A stretch of 5,218 bases of DNA from an uncultured Collinsella sp. GTDB lineage: Bacteria; Actinomycetota; Coriobacteriia; Coriobacteriales; Coriobacteriaceae. The position numbers and the translations under genes are program-made. The DNA is taken from positions 1-5,218 of the forward strand of contig USLT01000065.1 in NCBI GenBank assembly GCA_900555585.1. The letters are read 5' to 3'. How positions within the stretch are numbered: the stretch's first letter is position 1; the number at the start of each line of letters is the position of its first letter. Below, piece by piece: positions 5,019 through 5,218 of the stretch. The notes under the pieces are model-generated. The model made no database searches. It had not been told where the DNA came from and saw nothing but the letters and a program-made list of their open reading frames with translations.

Positions 5019-5218
5019 CTACTCGCGCGCGCCGTACTGCTCGTAGTACGCGTCGATGGCGCCCTTGAGCGCGTCATCGATCACGACGCGGCCCGCCACC
5101 TCGCGGTCGTAGAGATGCTCGGTCACCTCGGCCATGGACACGATGCTTGCCACGGGGAAGCCGTACTTCGCCTCGATCTCCTTCTGGGCGGTGGTCACGC
5201 CGCCCTTGCCGACCTCCA
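5019..5218 (-). CDS. pyrE: Orotate phosphoribosyltransferase PyrE, C-terminal part only
   Basis: The reading frame enters from the right edge and gives 65 residues before TAG (5021-5019). It begins EVGKGGVTTAQKEIEAKYG, followed by FPVASIVSMAEVTEHL and ending DAYYEQYGARE. This matches the end of the PyrE group in which a GKG..(S/T)A..E.....YG segment precedes a strand with SIV and a terminal EYL-type helix. PyrE joins orotate to PRPP to form OMP in de novo pyrimidine synthesis. The PRPP-binding loop and catalytic lysines would lie outside the window, so activity cannot be judged. The lipoprotein gene starts 33 nt downstream. A 6-bp inverted repeat (CGTACT at 5033-5038, AGTACG at 5045-5050) falls in the last codons. 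Assignment rests on a partial sequence. Confidence 0.78.
   Translation of the reverse strand, partial: EVGKGGVTTAQKEIEAKYGFPVASIVSMAEVTEHLYDREVAGRVVIDDALKGAIDAYYEQYGARE

Noticed and set aside
5033..5050. Inverted repeat CGTACT / AGTACG as an operator or terminator
   Set aside because: It lies in the last codons of pyrE, where repeated tyrosine codons explain it, and no T-tract follows on the minus strand.

Overview
The window is GC-rich, compact coding DNA, gene-dense on both strands, with strong AGGAGG-type ribosome binding sites. The proteins (DnaX, thioredoxin, NikR, a HAD phosphatase, orotate phosphoribosyltransferase) and the style of the sequence suggest a high-GC Gram-positive, most likely a gut-type member of the Coriobacteriia. 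That placement is inference from general resemblance; no 16S or marker search was possible. Both ends cut through genes, so this may be a complete short contig.

Layout from left to right. (1) Positions 1-1172, minus strand: the N-terminal and central part of dnaX (clamp-loader gamma/tau subunit). It runs without a frame break into about 50 residues that look like the C-terminal part of a GH13 alpha-amylase catalytic domain. (2) Positions 1173-1333: divergent intergenic region. (3) Positions 1334-1909, plus: a two-helix membrane protein of the YcxB-like type. (4) Positions 1906-2487, minus: a degenerate family-4-type uracil-DNA-glycosylase-like protein whose stop codon overlaps that of gene 3 within one CTAG. 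(5) Positions 2488-2676: divergent regulatory region with a perfect dyad and a good -10 box. (6) Positions 2677-2997, plus: thioredoxin trxA, followed by a strong intrinsic terminator. (7) Positions 3183-3632 and 3668-4327, plus: nikR, a nickel-responsive repressor with all four nickel ligands, then a phosphoglycolate-phosphatase-like HAD hydrolase 35 nt downstream, probably one transcript. (8) Positions 4328-4427: convergent intergenic region with a long GC-rich hairpin. (9) Positions 5218-4428, minus: the last 65 codons of pyrE and then a small acidic lipoprotein, probably co-transcribed.

The genes are mostly unrelated housekeeping functions (DNA replication, redox, metal regulation, metabolite repair, pyrimidine synthesis) in short alternating transcription units, not one pathway. 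I see no mobile element, CRISPR array, tRNA, rRNA or defence system. The most unusual feature is the in-frame DnaX-to-amylase junction near positions 135-175. It is either a real rearrangement or, more likely, an assembly join at a stretch the two genes share by chance. The second is the UDG-fold protein that appears to have lost its catalytic motifs.
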